Assembly (NCBI GenBank): GCA_014843695.1
Contig: CM026390.1
Span: forward strand, 59,054,057-59,118,056
Origin: Archivesica marissinica
Lineage: Eukaryota > Mollusca > Bivalvia > Venerida > Vesicomyidae
Reading direction: 5' to 3'
Length of the DNA: 64,000 bases
Shown: piece by piece, positions 1 to 13,571 of the stretch
Numbering within the stretch: the first letter of the stretch is position 1
How the letters are laid out: every line of letters begins with the position of its first letter
Notes under the pieces: generated by a model
Seen by the model: only the letters and a program-made list of their open reading frames with translations
What the model was told of the DNA's origin: nothing
The model's database searches: none
Program-made: the position numbers and the translations under genes

Positions 1-205
1 GTTGTGTTTTCATTTCTGCACCAATATGTTGGCAATGCTGTTGTTGTGTTTTCATTTCTGCACCAATATGTTTGCAATGCTGTTGTGGGTTTTTTCTGCA
101 CCAATATGTTTGCAATGCTGTTGTTGTGTTTTTATTTCTGCACCAATATGTTGGCAATGCTGTTATTGTGTTTTCATTTCTGCACCAAATTGTGGCAATA
201 TTGTT
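1..205. repeat. 42-bp minisatellite, left-truncated by the window edge
   Basis: About five copies of a 42-bp unit containing 'caccaatatgttggcaatg' follow one another from base 1. The third unit is shortened. The array continues beyond the left edge. Because 42 is a multiple of three, short cysteine- and phenylalanine-rich frames stay open. I regard these as a by-product of the repeat. Confidence 0.9.
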
Positions 206-409
206 ATATAACATGCCGACGACAAGTTTCTGTATGACCAGTAATGGCATTATTGCTTCACCAAGCCAGTAATTGGAACCAGATACGACCTAAATTGCCT
301 TGTTACTGCTCTCTATAACATATTATATCTCTTCTGTCAATTCCAACATGTTTTCCTCTGAACACAAAATTAAGCATAGAGTATTATTATTTCGTCTGTA
401 CAAAGTGGT
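206..409. other. Short non-repetitive stretch between two arrays
   Basis: AT-rich sequence without a long reading frame, tRNA boxes or inverted repeats that I can see. It separates the 42-bp array from the first units of the 24-bp array. Confidence 0.5.
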
Positions 410-2517
410 ATCATCTGGTCCGTATGTAGTGGCATTATCTATTCTCTATGGAGTGATATATCTGTTCTATTTGTAGTGGTATTATCTATTCTCTATGGAG
501 TGGTATATCTGTTCTATTTGTAGTGGTATTATCTATTCTCTATGGAGTGGTATATCTGTTCTATATGGAGTGGTAGTATCTGTTCTATATGGAGTGGTAT
601 TATCTGTTCTCTATGGAGTGGTATATCTGTTCTATATGGAGTGGTCGTATCTGTTCTATATGGAGTGGTATTATCTGTTCTCTATGGAGTGGTATTATCT
701 GTTCTTAATGGAGTGGTATTATCTGTTCTCTGTGGAGTGGTATTATCTGTTCTCTATGGGGTGGTATTATCTGTCATCTATGGAGTGGTATTATCTGTTC
801 TCTATGGTGTTGTATTATCTATTCTCTATGGAGTGGTATTATCTGTTCTCTATGGAGTGGTATTATCTGTTCTCTATGGAGTGGTATTATCTATTCTTTA
901 TGGAGTGGTATTATCTGTTCTCTATGGAGTGGTATTATCTGTTCTCTATGGAGTGGTATTATTTGTTCTCTATGGAGTGGTATTATCTGTTCTCTATGGA
1001 GTGGTATTATCTATTCTTTATGGAGTGGTATTATCTGTTCTCTATGGAGTGGTAGTATCTGTTCTATATGGAGTGGCATTATCTGTTCTCAATGGAGTGG
1101 TATTATCTGTTCTCTATGGAGTGGTATTATCTGTTCTCAATGGAGTGGTATTATCTGTTCTCTATGGAGTGGTATTATTTGTTCTCTATGGAGTGGTATT
1201 ATCTGTTCTCTATGGAGTGGTATTATCTGTTCTCTGTGGAGAGGTATTATCTGTTCTCTATGGAGTGGTATTATCTGTACTCTATGGTGTTGTATTATCT
1301 GTTCTATATGGAGTGGTATTATCTATTCTCTATGGAGTGGTATATCTGTTCTATTTGTAGTGGTATTATCTATTCTCTATGGAGTGGTATATCTGTTCTA
1401 TATGGAGTGGTAGTATCTGTTCTATATGGAGTGGTATTATCTGTTCTCTATGGAGTGGTATATCTGTTCTATATGAAGTGGTCGTATCTGTTCTATATGG
1501 AGTGGTATTATCTGTTCTCTATGGAGTGGTATTATCTGTTCTTAATGGAGTGGTATTATCTGTTCTCTGTGGAGTGGTATTATCTGTTCTCTATGGGGTG
1601 GTATTATCTGTCATCTATGGAGTGGTATTATCTGTTCTCTATGGTGTTGTATTATCTATTCTCTATGGAGTGGTATTATCTGTTCTCTATGGAGTGGTAT
1701 TATCTGTTCTCTATGGAGTGGTATTATCTATTCTTTATGGAGTGGTATTATCTGTTCTCTATGGAGTGGTATTATCTGTTCTCTATGGAGTGGTATTATC
1801 TGTTCTCTATGGAGTGGTATTATTTGTTCTCTATGGAGTGGTATTATCTGTTCTCTATGGAGTGGTATTATCTATTCTTTATGGAGTGGTATTATCTGTT
1901 CTCTATGGAGTGGTAGTATCTGTTCTATATGGAGTGGCATTATCTGTTCTCAATGGAGTGGTATTATCTGTTCTCTATGGAGTGGTATTATCTGTTCTCA
2001 ATGGAGTGGTATTATCTGTTCTCTATGGAGTGGTATTATTTGTTCTCTATGGAGTGGTATTATCTGTTCTCTATGGAGTGGTATTATCTGTTCTCTGTGG
2101 AGAGGTATTATCTGTTCTCTATGGAGTGGTATTATCTGTTCTCTATGGGGTGGTATTATCTGTTCTCTATGGAGTGGTAGTATCTGTTCTCTATGGAGTG
2201 GTATTATCTGTTCTCAATGGAGTGGTATTATCTATTCTCTATGGAGTGGTATTATCTGTTCTCTATGGAGTGGTATTATCTGTTCGCTATGGAGTGGTAT
2301 TATCTATTCTTTATGGAATGGTATTATCTGTTCTCTATGGAGTGGTAGTATCTGTTCTATATGGAGTGGTATTATCTGTTCTCTATGGAGTGGTATTATC
2401 TGTTCTCTATGGAGTGGTATTATCTGTTCTCAATGGAGTGGTATCATCTGTTCTCTATTGAGTGGTATTATCTATTCTTTATGGAGTGGTATTATCTTTT
2501 CGCTATGGAGTGGTAGT
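410..2517. repeat. 24-bp minisatellite array, first block
   Basis: About 88 tandem copies of a 24-bp unit, the core of which reads 'ggagtggtattatctgttct'. Variant units (tatatctgttct; ctatttgtag; gtagtatctg) occur in the same order twice: the block from about 542 matches that from about 1379, an offset of about 837 bp. This shows amplification of multi-unit segments. Three forward frames are open because 24 is divisible by three. The peptides are perfect octapeptide repeats (for example EWYYLFSM) and vary only where the DNA unit varies, which is not how a selected protein looks. Confidence 0.95.
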
Positions 2518-2785
2518 GTCCGCCTCCGTGGTCGAGTGGTTAAGGTCGCTGACTTGTATACCACTGTAACCTATCATCACTGATGGTCACGGGTTCGAGC
2601 CCCGCTCAGGCCGTGTCTCATTTATATGAAAAAGTTGGCAGTTTCTTACGGAGGTTGGTGCACCCAAGTACTGGTTAACCGCTGGAGCCTGCCCAGGAAA
2701 GGTGTTGTTAAGTAAACTGCCCGCCGGCGATATAGCCCAAAATGGTGCTGATGCAGGCGTAAACCCCGAAATATAACATAACATA
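2518..2785 (+). mobile_element. SINE-D: class II tRNA-derived SINE inside the 24-bp array
   Basis: The head carries an A box (tggtcgagtggttaagg, about 2529) and a B box (gggttcgagcc, about 2591), separated by a long variable-arm-like segment as in tRNA-Ser/Leu. A body (gttggcagtttcttacgg, about 2634) and a tail of short ATAAC repeats follow. The 13 bases 'atggagtggtagt' occur at 2505-2517 and again at 2786-2798, and the array resumes in register after the second copy. This is the target-site duplication of a retroposition event. A second copy of the family lies at 19003-19245. The family name is mine. Confidence 0.85.
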
Positions 2786-5700
2786 ATGGAGTGGTAGTAT
2801 CTGTTCTATATGGAGTGGTATTATCTGTTCTCTATGGAGTGGTATTATCTGTTCTCAATGGAGTGGTATTATCTGTTCTCTATGGAGTGTTATTATTTGT
2901 TCTCTATGGAGTGGTATTATCTGTTCTCTATGGAGTGGTATTATCTGTTCTCTGTGGAGAGGTATTATCTGTTCTCTATGGAGTGGTATTATCTGTTCTC
3001 TATGGAGTGGTATTATCTGTTCTCTATGGAGAGGTATTATCTGTTCTCTATGGAGTGGTATTATCTGTTCTCTATGGCGTGGTATATCTGTTCTCTGTGG
3101 AGTGGTATTATCTGTTCTCTATGGAGTGGTATTATCTGTTATCTATGGTGTTGTATTATCTGTTCTATATGTAGTGGTATTATCTATTCTCTATGGAGTG
3201 GTATTATCTGTTCTCTATGGAGTGGTATTATCTGTTATCTATGGTGTTGTATTATCTGTTCTATATGGAGTGGTATTATCTATTCTCTATGGAGTGGTAT
3301 TATCTGTTCTATATGGAGTGGTATTATCTGTTATATATGGTGTTGTATTATCTGTTCTCTATGGAGTGGTATTATCTTTCTCTATGGAGTGGTATTATCT
3401 GTTCTCTATGGAGTGGTATTATCTGTTCTCTATGGAGTGGTATTATCTGTTCTCTATGGAGTGGTATTATCTGTTCTCTATGGAGTGGTATTATCTGTTC
3501 TTTATGGAGTGGTATTATCTGTTCTCTATGGAGTGGTATTATCTGTTCTCTATGGAGTGGTATTATCTGTTCTCTATGGAGTGGTATTATCTGTTCTCTA
3601 TGGAGTGGTATTATCTGTTCTCTATGGAGTGGTATTATCTGTTCTCTATGGAGTGGTATTATCTGTTCTCTATGGAGTGGTATTATCTGTTCTCTATGGA
3701 GTGGTATTATCTGTTCTCTATGGAGTGGTATTATCTGTTCTCTATGGAGTGGTATTATCTGTTCTCTATGGAGTGGTATATCTGTTCTCTGTGGAGTGGT
3801 ATTATCTGTTCTCTATGGAGTGGTATTATCTGTTATCTATGGTGTTGTATTATCTGTTCTATATGTAGTGGTATTATCTATTCTCTATGGAGTGGTAGTA
3901 TCTGTTCTCTATGGAGTGGTATTATCTGTTATCTATGGTGTTGTATTATCTGTTCTATATGGAGTGGTATTATCTATTCTCTATGGAGTGGTATTATCTG
4001 TTCTATATGGAGTGGTATTATCTGTTATATATGGTGTTGTATTATCTGTTCTATATGTAGTGGTATTATCTATTCTCTATGGAGTGGTATTATCTGTTCT
4101 CTATGGAGTGGTATTATCTGTTCTCTATGGAGTGGTATTATCTGTTCTCTATGGAGTGGTATTATCTGTTCTCTATGGAGTGGTATTATCTGTTCTATAT
4201 GGAGTGGTATTATCTGTTCTCTATGGAGTGGTAGTATCTGTTCTCTATGGAGTGGTATTATCTGTTCTCTATGGAGTGGTATTATCTGTTCTATATGGAG
4301 TGGTATTATCTGTTCTCTATGGAGTGGTATTATCTGTTCTCTATGGAGTGGTATTATCTGTTCTCTATGGAGTGGTATTATCTGTTCTCTATGGAGTGGT
4401 ATTATCTGTTCTCTATGGAGTGGTATTATCTGTTCTCTATGGAGTGGTATTATCTGTTCTCTATGGAGTGGTATTATCTGTTCTCTATGGAGTGGTATTA
4501 TCTGTTCTCTATGGAGAGGTATTATCTGTTCTCTATGGAGTGGTATTATCTGTTCTCTATGGCGTGGTATATCTGTTCTCTGTGGAGTGGTATTATCTGT
4601 TCTCTATGGAGTGGTATTATCTGTTATCTATGGTGTTGTATTATCTGTTCTATATGTAGTGGTATTATCTATTCTCTATGGAGTGGTAGTATCTGTTCTC
4701 TATGGAGTGGTATTATCTGTTATCTATGGTGTTGTATTATCTGTTCTATATGGAGTGGTATTATCTATTCTCTATGGAGTGGTATTATCTGTTCTATATG
4801 GAGTGGTATTATCTGTTATATATGGTGTTGTATTATCTGTTCTATATGTAGTGGTATTATCTATGCTCTATGGAGTGGTATTATCTGTTCTCTATGGAGT
4901 GGTATTATCTGTTCTCTATGGAGTGGTATTATCTATTCTTTATGGAGTGGTATTATCTGTTCTCTATGGAGTGGTAGTATCTGTTCTATATGGAGTGGTA
5001 TTATCTGTTCTCTATGGAGTGGTAGTATCTGTTCTATATGGAGTGGTATTATCTGTTCTCTATGGAGTGGTATTATCTGTTCTATATGGAGTGGTATTAT
5101 CTGTTCTCTATGGAGTGGTATTATCTGTTCTCTATGGAGTGGTATTATCTGTTCTCTGTGGAGAGGTATTATCTGTTCTCTATGGAGTGGTATTATCTGT
5201 TCTCTATGGAGTGGTATTATCTGTTCTCTATGGAGAGGTATTATCTGGTCTCTATGGAGTGGTATTATCTGTTCTCTATGGCGTGGTATATCTGTTCTCT
5301 GTAGAGTGGTATTATCTGTTCTCTATGGAGTGGTATTATCTGTTATCTATGGTGTTGTATTATCTGTTCTATATGGAGTGGTATTATCTATTCTCTATGG
5401 AGTGGTATTATCTGTTATATATGGAGTGGTATTATCTGTTCTATATGGAGTGGTATTATCTGTTCTCTATGGAGTGGTATTATCTGTTCTCTATGGAGTG
5501 GTATTATCTGTTCTCTATGGAGTGGTATTATCTGTTCTCTATGGAGTGGTATTATCTGTTCTCTATGGAGTGGTATTATCTGTTCTCTATGGAGTGGTAT
5601 TATCTGTTCTCTATGGAGTGGTATTATCTGTTCTCTATGGAGTGGTATTATCTGTTCTCTATGGAGTGGTATTATCTGTTCTCTATGGAGTGGTATTATC

Positions 5701-8700
5701 TGTTCTCTATGGAGTGGTATTATCTGTTCTCTATGGAGTGGTATTATCTGTTCTCTATGGAGTGGTATTATCTGTTCTCTATGGAGTGGTATTATCTATT
5801 CTCTATGGAGTGGTATTATCTGTTCTCTATGGAGTGGTATTATCTGTTATCTATGGTGTTGTATTATCTGTTCTATATGTAGTGGTATTATCTATTCTCT
5901 ATGGATGGTATTATCTGTTCTCTATGGAGTGGTATTATCTGTTCTCTATGGAGTGGTATTATCTGTTCTCTATGGAGTGGTATTATCTGTTATCTATGGT
6001 GTTGTATTATCTGTTCTATATGGAGTGGTATTATCTATTCTCTATGGAGTGGTATTATCTGTTCTCTATGGAGTGGTATTATCTGTTATCTATGGTGTTG
6101 TATTATCTGTTCTATATGTAGTGGTATTATCTATTCTCTATGGAGTGGTATTATCTGTTCTCTATGGAGTGGTATTATCTGTTCTCTATGGAGTGGTATT
6201 ATCTATTCTTTATGGAGTGGTATTATCTGTTCTCTATGGAGTGGTAGTATCTGTTCTATATGGAGTGGTATTATCTGTTCTCTATGGAGTGGTAGTATCT
6301 GTTCTATATGGAGTGGTATTATCTGTTCTCTATGGAGTGGTATTATCTGTTCTATATGGAGTGGTATTATCTGTTCTCAATGGAGTGGTATTATCTGTTC
6401 TCTATGGAGTGGTATTATTTGTTCTCTATGGAGTGGTATTATCTGTTCTCTATGGAGTGGTATTATCTGTTCTCTGTGGAGAGGTATTATCTGTTCTCTA
6501 TGGAGTGGTATTATCTGTTCTCTATGGAGTGGTATTATCTGTTCTCTATGGAGAGGTATTATCTGGTCTCTATGGAGTGGTATTATCTGTTCTCTATGGC
6601 GTGGTATATCTGTTCTCTGTAGAGTGGTATTATCTGTTCTCTATGGAGTGGTATTATCTGTTATCTATGGTGTTGTATTATCTGTTCTATATGGAGTGGT
6701 ATTATCTATTCTCTATGGAGTGGTATTATCTGTTATCTATGGAGTGGTATTATCTGTTATCTATGGTGTTGTATTATCTGTTCTATATGTAGTGGTATTA
6801 TCTATTCTCTATGGATGGTATTATCTGTTCTCTATGGAGTGGTATTATCTGTTCTCTATGGAGTGGTATTATCTGTTCTCTATGGAATGGTATTATCTGT
6901 TCTCTATGGAGTGGTATTATCTGTTCTCTATGGAGTGGTATTATCTGTTCTCTATGGAGTGGTATTATCTGTTATCTATGGTGTTGTATTATCTGTTCTA
7001 TATGGAGTGGTATTATCTATTCTCTATGGAGTGGTATTATCTGTTCTCTATGGAGTGGTATTATCTGTTATCTATGGTGTTGTATTATCTGTTCTATATG
7101 TAGTGGTATTATCTATTCTCTATGGATGGTATTATCTGTTCTCTATGGAGTGGTATTATCTGTTCTCTATGGAGTGGTATTATCTATTCTTTATGGAGTG
7201 GTATTATATGTTATCTATGGTGTTGTATTATCTGTTCTATATGGAGTGGTATTATCTATTCTCTATGGAGTGGTATTATCTGTTCTCTATGGAGTGGTAT
7301 TATCTGTTATCTATGGTGTTGTATTATCTGTTCTATATGTAGTGGTATTATCTATTCTCTATGGATGGTATTATCTGTTCTCTATGGAGTGGTATTATCT
7401 GTTCTCTATGGAGTGGTATTATCTATTCTTTATGGAGTGGTATTATCTGTTCTCTATGGAGTGGTAGTATCTGTTCTATATGGAGTGGTATTATCTGTTC
7501 TCTATGGAGTGGCATTATCTGTTCTCAATGGAGTGGTATTATTTGTTCTCTATGGAGTGGTATTATCTGTTCTCTATGGAGTGGTATTATCTATTATTTT
7601 TGGAGTGGTATTATCTGTTCTATATGGAGTGGTAGTATCTGTTCTATATGGAGTGGTATTATCTGTTCTCTATGGAGTAGTATTATCTGTTCTCTATGGA
7701 GTGGTATTATCTGTTCTCAATGGAGTGGTATTATCTGTTCTCTATGGAGTGGTATTATTTGTTCTCTATGGAGTGGTATTATCTGTTCTCTATGGAGTGG
7801 TATTATCTATTCTCTGTGGAGAGGTATTATCTGTTCTCTATGGAGTGGTATTATCTGTTCTCTATGGGGTGGTATTATCTGTTCTCTATGGAGTGGTATT
7901 ATCTGTTCTCTATGGAGAGGTATTATCTGTTCTTTATGGAGTGGTATTATCTGTTCTCTATGGTGTGGTATATCTGTTCTATATGGAGTGGTAGTATCTG
8001 TTCTCTATGGATTGGTATATCTGTTCTCTGTGGAGTGGTATTATCTGTTCTCTATGGAGTGGTATTATCTGTTATCTATGGTGTTGTATTATCTGTTCTA
8101 TATGTAGTGGTATTATCTATTCTCTATGGAGTGGTAGTATCTATTCTCTATGGGGTGGTATTATCTGTTCTCTATGGAGTGGTATTATCTGTTCTCTATG
8201 GGGTGGTATTATCTGTTCTCTATGGAGTGGTATTATCTGTTCTCTATGGGGTGGTATTATCTCTTCTCTATGTAGTGGTATTATCTGTTATCTATGATGT
8301 TGTATTATCTGTTCTATATGGAGTGGTATTATCTGTTCTCTATGGAGTGGTATTATCTGTTCTCTATGGAGTGGTGTTATCTGTTCTCTATGGAGTGGTA
8401 TTATCTATTCTTTATGGAGTGGTATTATCTGTTCTCTATGGAGTGGTAGTATCTGTTCTATATGGAGTAGTATTATCTGTTCTATATGGGGTGGTATTAT
8501 CTGTTCTCTATGGAGAGGTATTATCTGTTCTCTATGGAGTGGTATTACCTGTTCTCTATGGAGTGGTATATCTGTTCTATATGGAGTGGTATTATCTGTT
8601 CTCTATGGAGTGGTATTATCTGTTATCTATGGTGTTGTATTATCTGTTCTATATGTAGTGGTATTATCTATTCTCTATGGAGTGGTATTACCTGTTCTCT

Positions 8701-11700
8701 ATGGAGTGGTATTATCTGTTCTCTATGGAGTGGTATTATCTGTTCTCTATGGAGTGGTATTATCTGTTCTCTATGGAGTGGTATTATCTATTCTTTATGG
8801 AGTGGTATTATCTGTTCTCTATGGAGTGGTAGTATCTGTTCTATATTGAGTAGTATTATCTGTTCTCTATGGAGTGGTATTATCTGTTCTTTATGGAGTG
8901 GTATTATTTGTTCTCTATGGAGTGGTATTATCTGTTCTCTATGGAGTGGTATTATCTGTTCTTTGTGGAATGGTATTATCTGTTCTCTATGGAGTGGTAT
9001 TATCTGTTCTATATGGAGTGGTATTATCTGTTCTCAATGGAGTGGTATTATCTTTTCTCTATGGAGTGGTAGTATCTGTTCTATATGGAGTGGTATTATC
9101 TGTTCTCTATGGAGTGGTATTATCTGTTCTCAATGGAGTGGTATTATCTGTTCTCTATGGAGTGGTATTATCTGTTCTCTATGGAGTGGTATTATCTATT
9201 CTTTATGGAGTGGTATTATCTGTTCTCTATGGAGTGGTAGTATCTGTTCTCTATGGAGTGGTATTATCTGTTCTCAATGGAGTGGTATTATCTATTCTCT
9301 ATGGAGTGGTATTATCTGTTCTCTATGGAGTGGTATTATCTGTTCGCTATGGAGTGGTATTATCTATTCTTTATGGAATGGTATTATCTGTTCTCTATGG
9401 AGTGGTATTATCTGTTCTATATGGAGTGGTATTATCTGTTCTCTATGGAGAGGTATTATCTGTTCTCTATGGAGTGGTATTATCTGTTCTCTATGGCGTG
9501 GTATATCTGTTCTCTGTGGAGTGGTATTATCTGTTCTCTATGGAGTGGTATTATCTGTTATCTATGGTGTTGTATTATCTGTTCTATATGTAGTGGTATT
9601 ATCTATTCTCTATGGAGTGGTAGTATCTGTTCTCTATGGAGTGGTATTATCTGTTATCTATGGTGTTGTATTATCTGTTCTATATGGAGTGGTATTATCT
9701 ATTCTCTATGGAGTGGTATTATCTGTTCTATATGGAGTGGTATTATCTGTTATATATGGTGTTGTATTATCTGTTCTATATGTAGTGGTATTATCTATGC
9801 TCTATGGAGTGGTATTATCTGTTCTCTATGGAGTGGTATTATCTGTTCTCTATGGAGTGGTATTATCTATTCTTTATGGAGTGGTATTATCTGTTCTCTA
9901 TGGAGTGGTAGTATCTGTTCTATATGGAGTGGTATTATCTGTTCTCTATGGAGTGGTAGTATCTGTTCTATATGGAGTGGTATTATCTGTTCTCTATGGA
10001 GTGGTATTATCTGTTCTATATGGAGTGGTATTATCTGTTCTCAATGGAGTGGTATTATCTGTTCTCTATGGAGTGGTATTATTTGTTCTCTATGGAGTGG
10101 TATTATCTGTTCTCTATGGAGTGGTATTATCTATTCTCTGTGGAGAGGTATTATCTGTTCTCTATGGAGTGGTATTATCTGTTCTCTATGGAGAGGTATT
10201 ATCTGGTCTCTATGGAGTGGTATTATCTGTTCTCTATGGCGTGGTATATCTGTTCTCTGTAGAGTGGTATTATCTGTTCTCTATGGAGTGGTATTATCTG
10301 TTATCTATGGTGTTGTATTATCTGTTCTATATGGAGTGGTATTATCTATTCTCTATGGAGTGGTATTATCTGTTCTCTATGGAGTGGTATTATCTGTTAT
10401 CTATGGTGTTGTATTATCTGTTCTATATGTAGTGGTATTATCTATTCTCTATGGATGGTATTATCTGTTCTCTATGGAGTGGTATTATCTGTTCTCTATG
10501 GAGTGGTATTATCTGTTCTCTATGGAATGGTATTATCTGGTCTCTATGGAGTGGTATTATCTGTTCTCTATGGCGTGGTATATCTGTTCTCTGTAGAGTG
10601 GTATTATCTGTTCTCTATGGAGTGGTATTATCTGTTATCTATGGTGTTGTATTATCTGTTCTATATGGAGTGGTATTATCTATTCTCTATGGAGTGGTAT
10701 TATCTGTTATCTATGGAGTGGTATTATCTGTTATCTATGGTGTTGTATTATCTGTTCTATATGTAGTGGTATTATCTATTCTCTATGGATGGTATTATCT
10801 GTTCTCTATGGAGTGGTATTATCTGTTCTCTATGGAGTGGTATTATCTATTCTTTATGGAGTGGTATTATATGTTATCTATGGTGTTGTATTATCTGTTC
10901 TATATGGAGTGGTATTATCTATTCTCTATGGAGTGGTATTATCTGTTCTCTATGGAGTGGTATTATCTGTTATCTATGGTGTTGTATTATCTGTTCTATA
11001 TGTAGTGGTATTATCTATTCTCTATGGATGGTATTATCTGTTCTCTATGGAGTGGTATTATCTGTTCTCTATGGAGTGGTATTATCTATTCTTTATGGAG
11101 TGGTATTATATGTTATCTATGGTGTTGTATTATCTGTTCTATATGGAGTGGTATTATCTATTCTCTATGGAGTGGTATTATCTGTTCTCTATGGAGTGGT
11201 ATTATCTGTTATCTATGGTGTTGTATTATCTGTTCTATATGTAGTGGTATTATCTATTCTCTATGGATGGTATTATCTGTTCTCTATGGAGTGGTATTAT
11301 CTGTTCTCTATGGAGTGGTATTATCTATTCTTTATGGAGTGGTATTATCTGTTCTCTATGGAGTGGTAGTATCTGTTCTATATGGAGTGGTATTATCTGT
11401 TCTCTATGGAGTGGCATTATCTGTTCTCAATGGAGTGGTATTATTTGTTCTCTATGGAGTGGTATTATCTGTTCTCTATGGAGTGGTATTATCTATTATT
11501 TTTGGAGTGGTATTATCTGTTCTATATGGAGTGGTAGTATCTGTTCTATATGGAGTGGTATTATCTGTTCTCTATGGAGTAGTATTATCTGTTCTCTATG
11601 GAGTGGTATTATCTGTTCTCAATGGAGTGGTATTATCTGTTCTCTATGGAGTGGTATTATTTGTTCTCTATGGAGTGGTATTATCTGTTCTCTATGGAGT

Positions 11701-13258
11701 GGTATTATCTATTCTCTGTGGAGAGGTATTATCTGTTCTCTATGGAGTGGTATTATCTGTTCTCTATGGGGTGGTATTATCTGTTCTCTATGGAGTGGTA
11801 TTATCTGTTCTCTATGGAGAGGTATTATCTGTTCTTTATGGAGTGGTATTATCTGTTCTCTATGGCGTGGTATATCTGTTCTATATGGAGTGGTAGTATC
11901 TGTTCTCTATGGATTGGTATATCTGTTCTCTGTGGAGTGGTATTATCTGTTCTCTATGGAGTGGTATTATCTGTTATCTATGGTGTTGTATTATCTGTTC
12001 TATATGTAGTGGTATTATCTATTCTCTATGGAGTGGTAGTATCTATTCTCTATGGGGTGGTATTATCTGTTCTCTATGGAGTGGTATTATCTGTTCTCTA
12101 TGGGGTGGTATTATATGTTCTCTATGGAGTGGTATTATCTGTTCTCTATGGGGTGGTATTATCTCTTCTCTATGTAGTGGTATTATCTGTTATCTATGAT
12201 GTTGTATTATCTGTTCTATATGGAGTGGTATTATCTGTTCTCTATGGAGTGGTATTATCTGTTCTCTATGGAGTGGTGTTATCTGTTCTCTATGGAGTGG
12301 TATTATCTATTCTTTATGTAGTGGTATTATCTGTTCTCTATGGAGTGGTAGTATCTGTTCTATATGGAGTAGTATTATCTGTTCTATATGGGGTGGTATT
12401 ATCTGTTCTCTATGGAGAGGTATTATCTGTTCTCTATGGAGTGGTATTACCTGTTCTCTATGGAGTGGTATATCTGTTCTATATGGAGTGGTATTATCTG
12501 TTCTCTATGGAGTGGTATTATCTGTTATCTATGGTGTTGTATTATCTGTTCTATATGTAGTGGTATTATCTATTCTCTATGGAGTGGTATTACCTGTTCT
12601 CTATGGAGTGGTATTATCTGTTCTCTATGGAGTGGTATTATCTGTTCTCTATGGAGTGGTGTTATCTGTTCTCTATGGAGTGGTATTATCTATTCTTTAT
12701 GGAGTGGTATTATCTGTTCTCTATGGAGTGGTAGTATCTGTTCTATATTGAGTAGTATTATCTGTTCTCTATGGAGTGGTATTATCTGTTCTTTATGGAG
12801 TGGTATTATTTGTTCTCTATGGAGTGGTATTATCTGTTCTCTATGGAGTGGTATTATCTGTTCTTTGTGGAATGGTATTATCTGTTCTCTATGGAGTGGT
12901 ATTATCTGTTCTATATGGAGTGGTATTATCTGTTCTCAATGGAGTGGTATTATCTTTTCTCTATGGAGTGGTAGTATCTGTTCTATATGGAGTGGTATTA
13001 TCTGTTCTCTATGGAGTGGTATTATCTGTTCTCAATGGAGTGGTATTATCTGTTCTCTATGGAGTGGTATTATTTGTTCTCTATGGAGTGGTATTATCTG
13101 TTCTCTATGGAGTGGTATTATTTGTTCTCTATGGAGTGGTATTATCTGTTCTATATGGAGTGGTATTCGCTGTTCTCTATGGAGTGGTATTATCTGTTCT
13201 TTAGTGGTATTATCTGTTCTCTATGGAGTGGTATTACCTGTTCTTTATGGAGTGGTAT
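2786..13258. repeat. 24-bp minisatellite array, main block with higher-order repeats
   Basis: About 430 further copies of the 24-bp unit. Variant units act as markers. A module with 'tgttatctatggtgttgtat' recurs many times. A shortened unit reading 'ctctatggatggtat' appears at about 5904, 6814, 7125, 7364, 10454, 10788, 11027 and 11266. Modules starting at 7122 and 7361, and at 10785, 11024 and 11263, are spaced by 239 bp. A segment from about 7120 to 9150 recurs almost unchanged 3902 bp further on (from about 11022). For example, the unique 'ctattatttttgg' lies at 7591 and 11493. The 926-residue frame at 3102-5882 and the similar frames are products of this periodicity. No codon-level constraint is visible. 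Confidence 0.95.
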
Positions 13259-13279
13259 CAATAATACCACTTTTGTTAA

Positions 13280-13571
13280 AGCGACACTACATCGGTGAAA
13301 ACGTAGATTTCTACAGAATGTAAAGTATTTTGACTAATAAACAAACGTCGTATACTGATTTAGACCTTTCTAAGCGACAGTACACGCGTTTAGTATGGAC
13401 TCCAACGATGAACAAACGTCAATTCAGGAGAGTGGCTGACCATTACATAAAATCCTACTTTCACTTGTGAAAGCTTGTAGACCACAAAAACAGTATTGAT
13501 TCAGTGTAATATTAGTGTTTGAATTATTTCGGAAAAACGCAGTTTATTTGCTTATTGCTATGCATGGCGCT
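13280..13571. mobile_element. Decayed TTAA-flanked MITE, partner of the copy at 47335
   Basis: Directly beyond the 24-bp array is TTAA (13276) followed by 'agcgacactacatc', the terminal sequence of the element at 47335-47641. Inside, the stretch around 13485-13530 is the reverse complement of internal sequence at about 47405-47450 (both around 'gtgttt...attatttcg'). The right end at 13572 keeps only 'cgct' next to TTAA. Boundaries are approximate. Confidence 0.5.

Noticed and set aside
2523..2612. tRNA gene at the head of SINE-D, and similar calls at the heads of SINE-A, -B, -C and -E
   Set aside because: A and B boxes exist but acceptor stems do not pair and a SINE body follows. The same body recurs in several copies, so these are retroposon promoters and not tRNA genes.
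3102..5882. Open frame of 926 codons
   Set aside because: It consists only of 24-bp minisatellite units. Overlapping frames of similar length exist in the other phases and substitutions are not biased to third positions.
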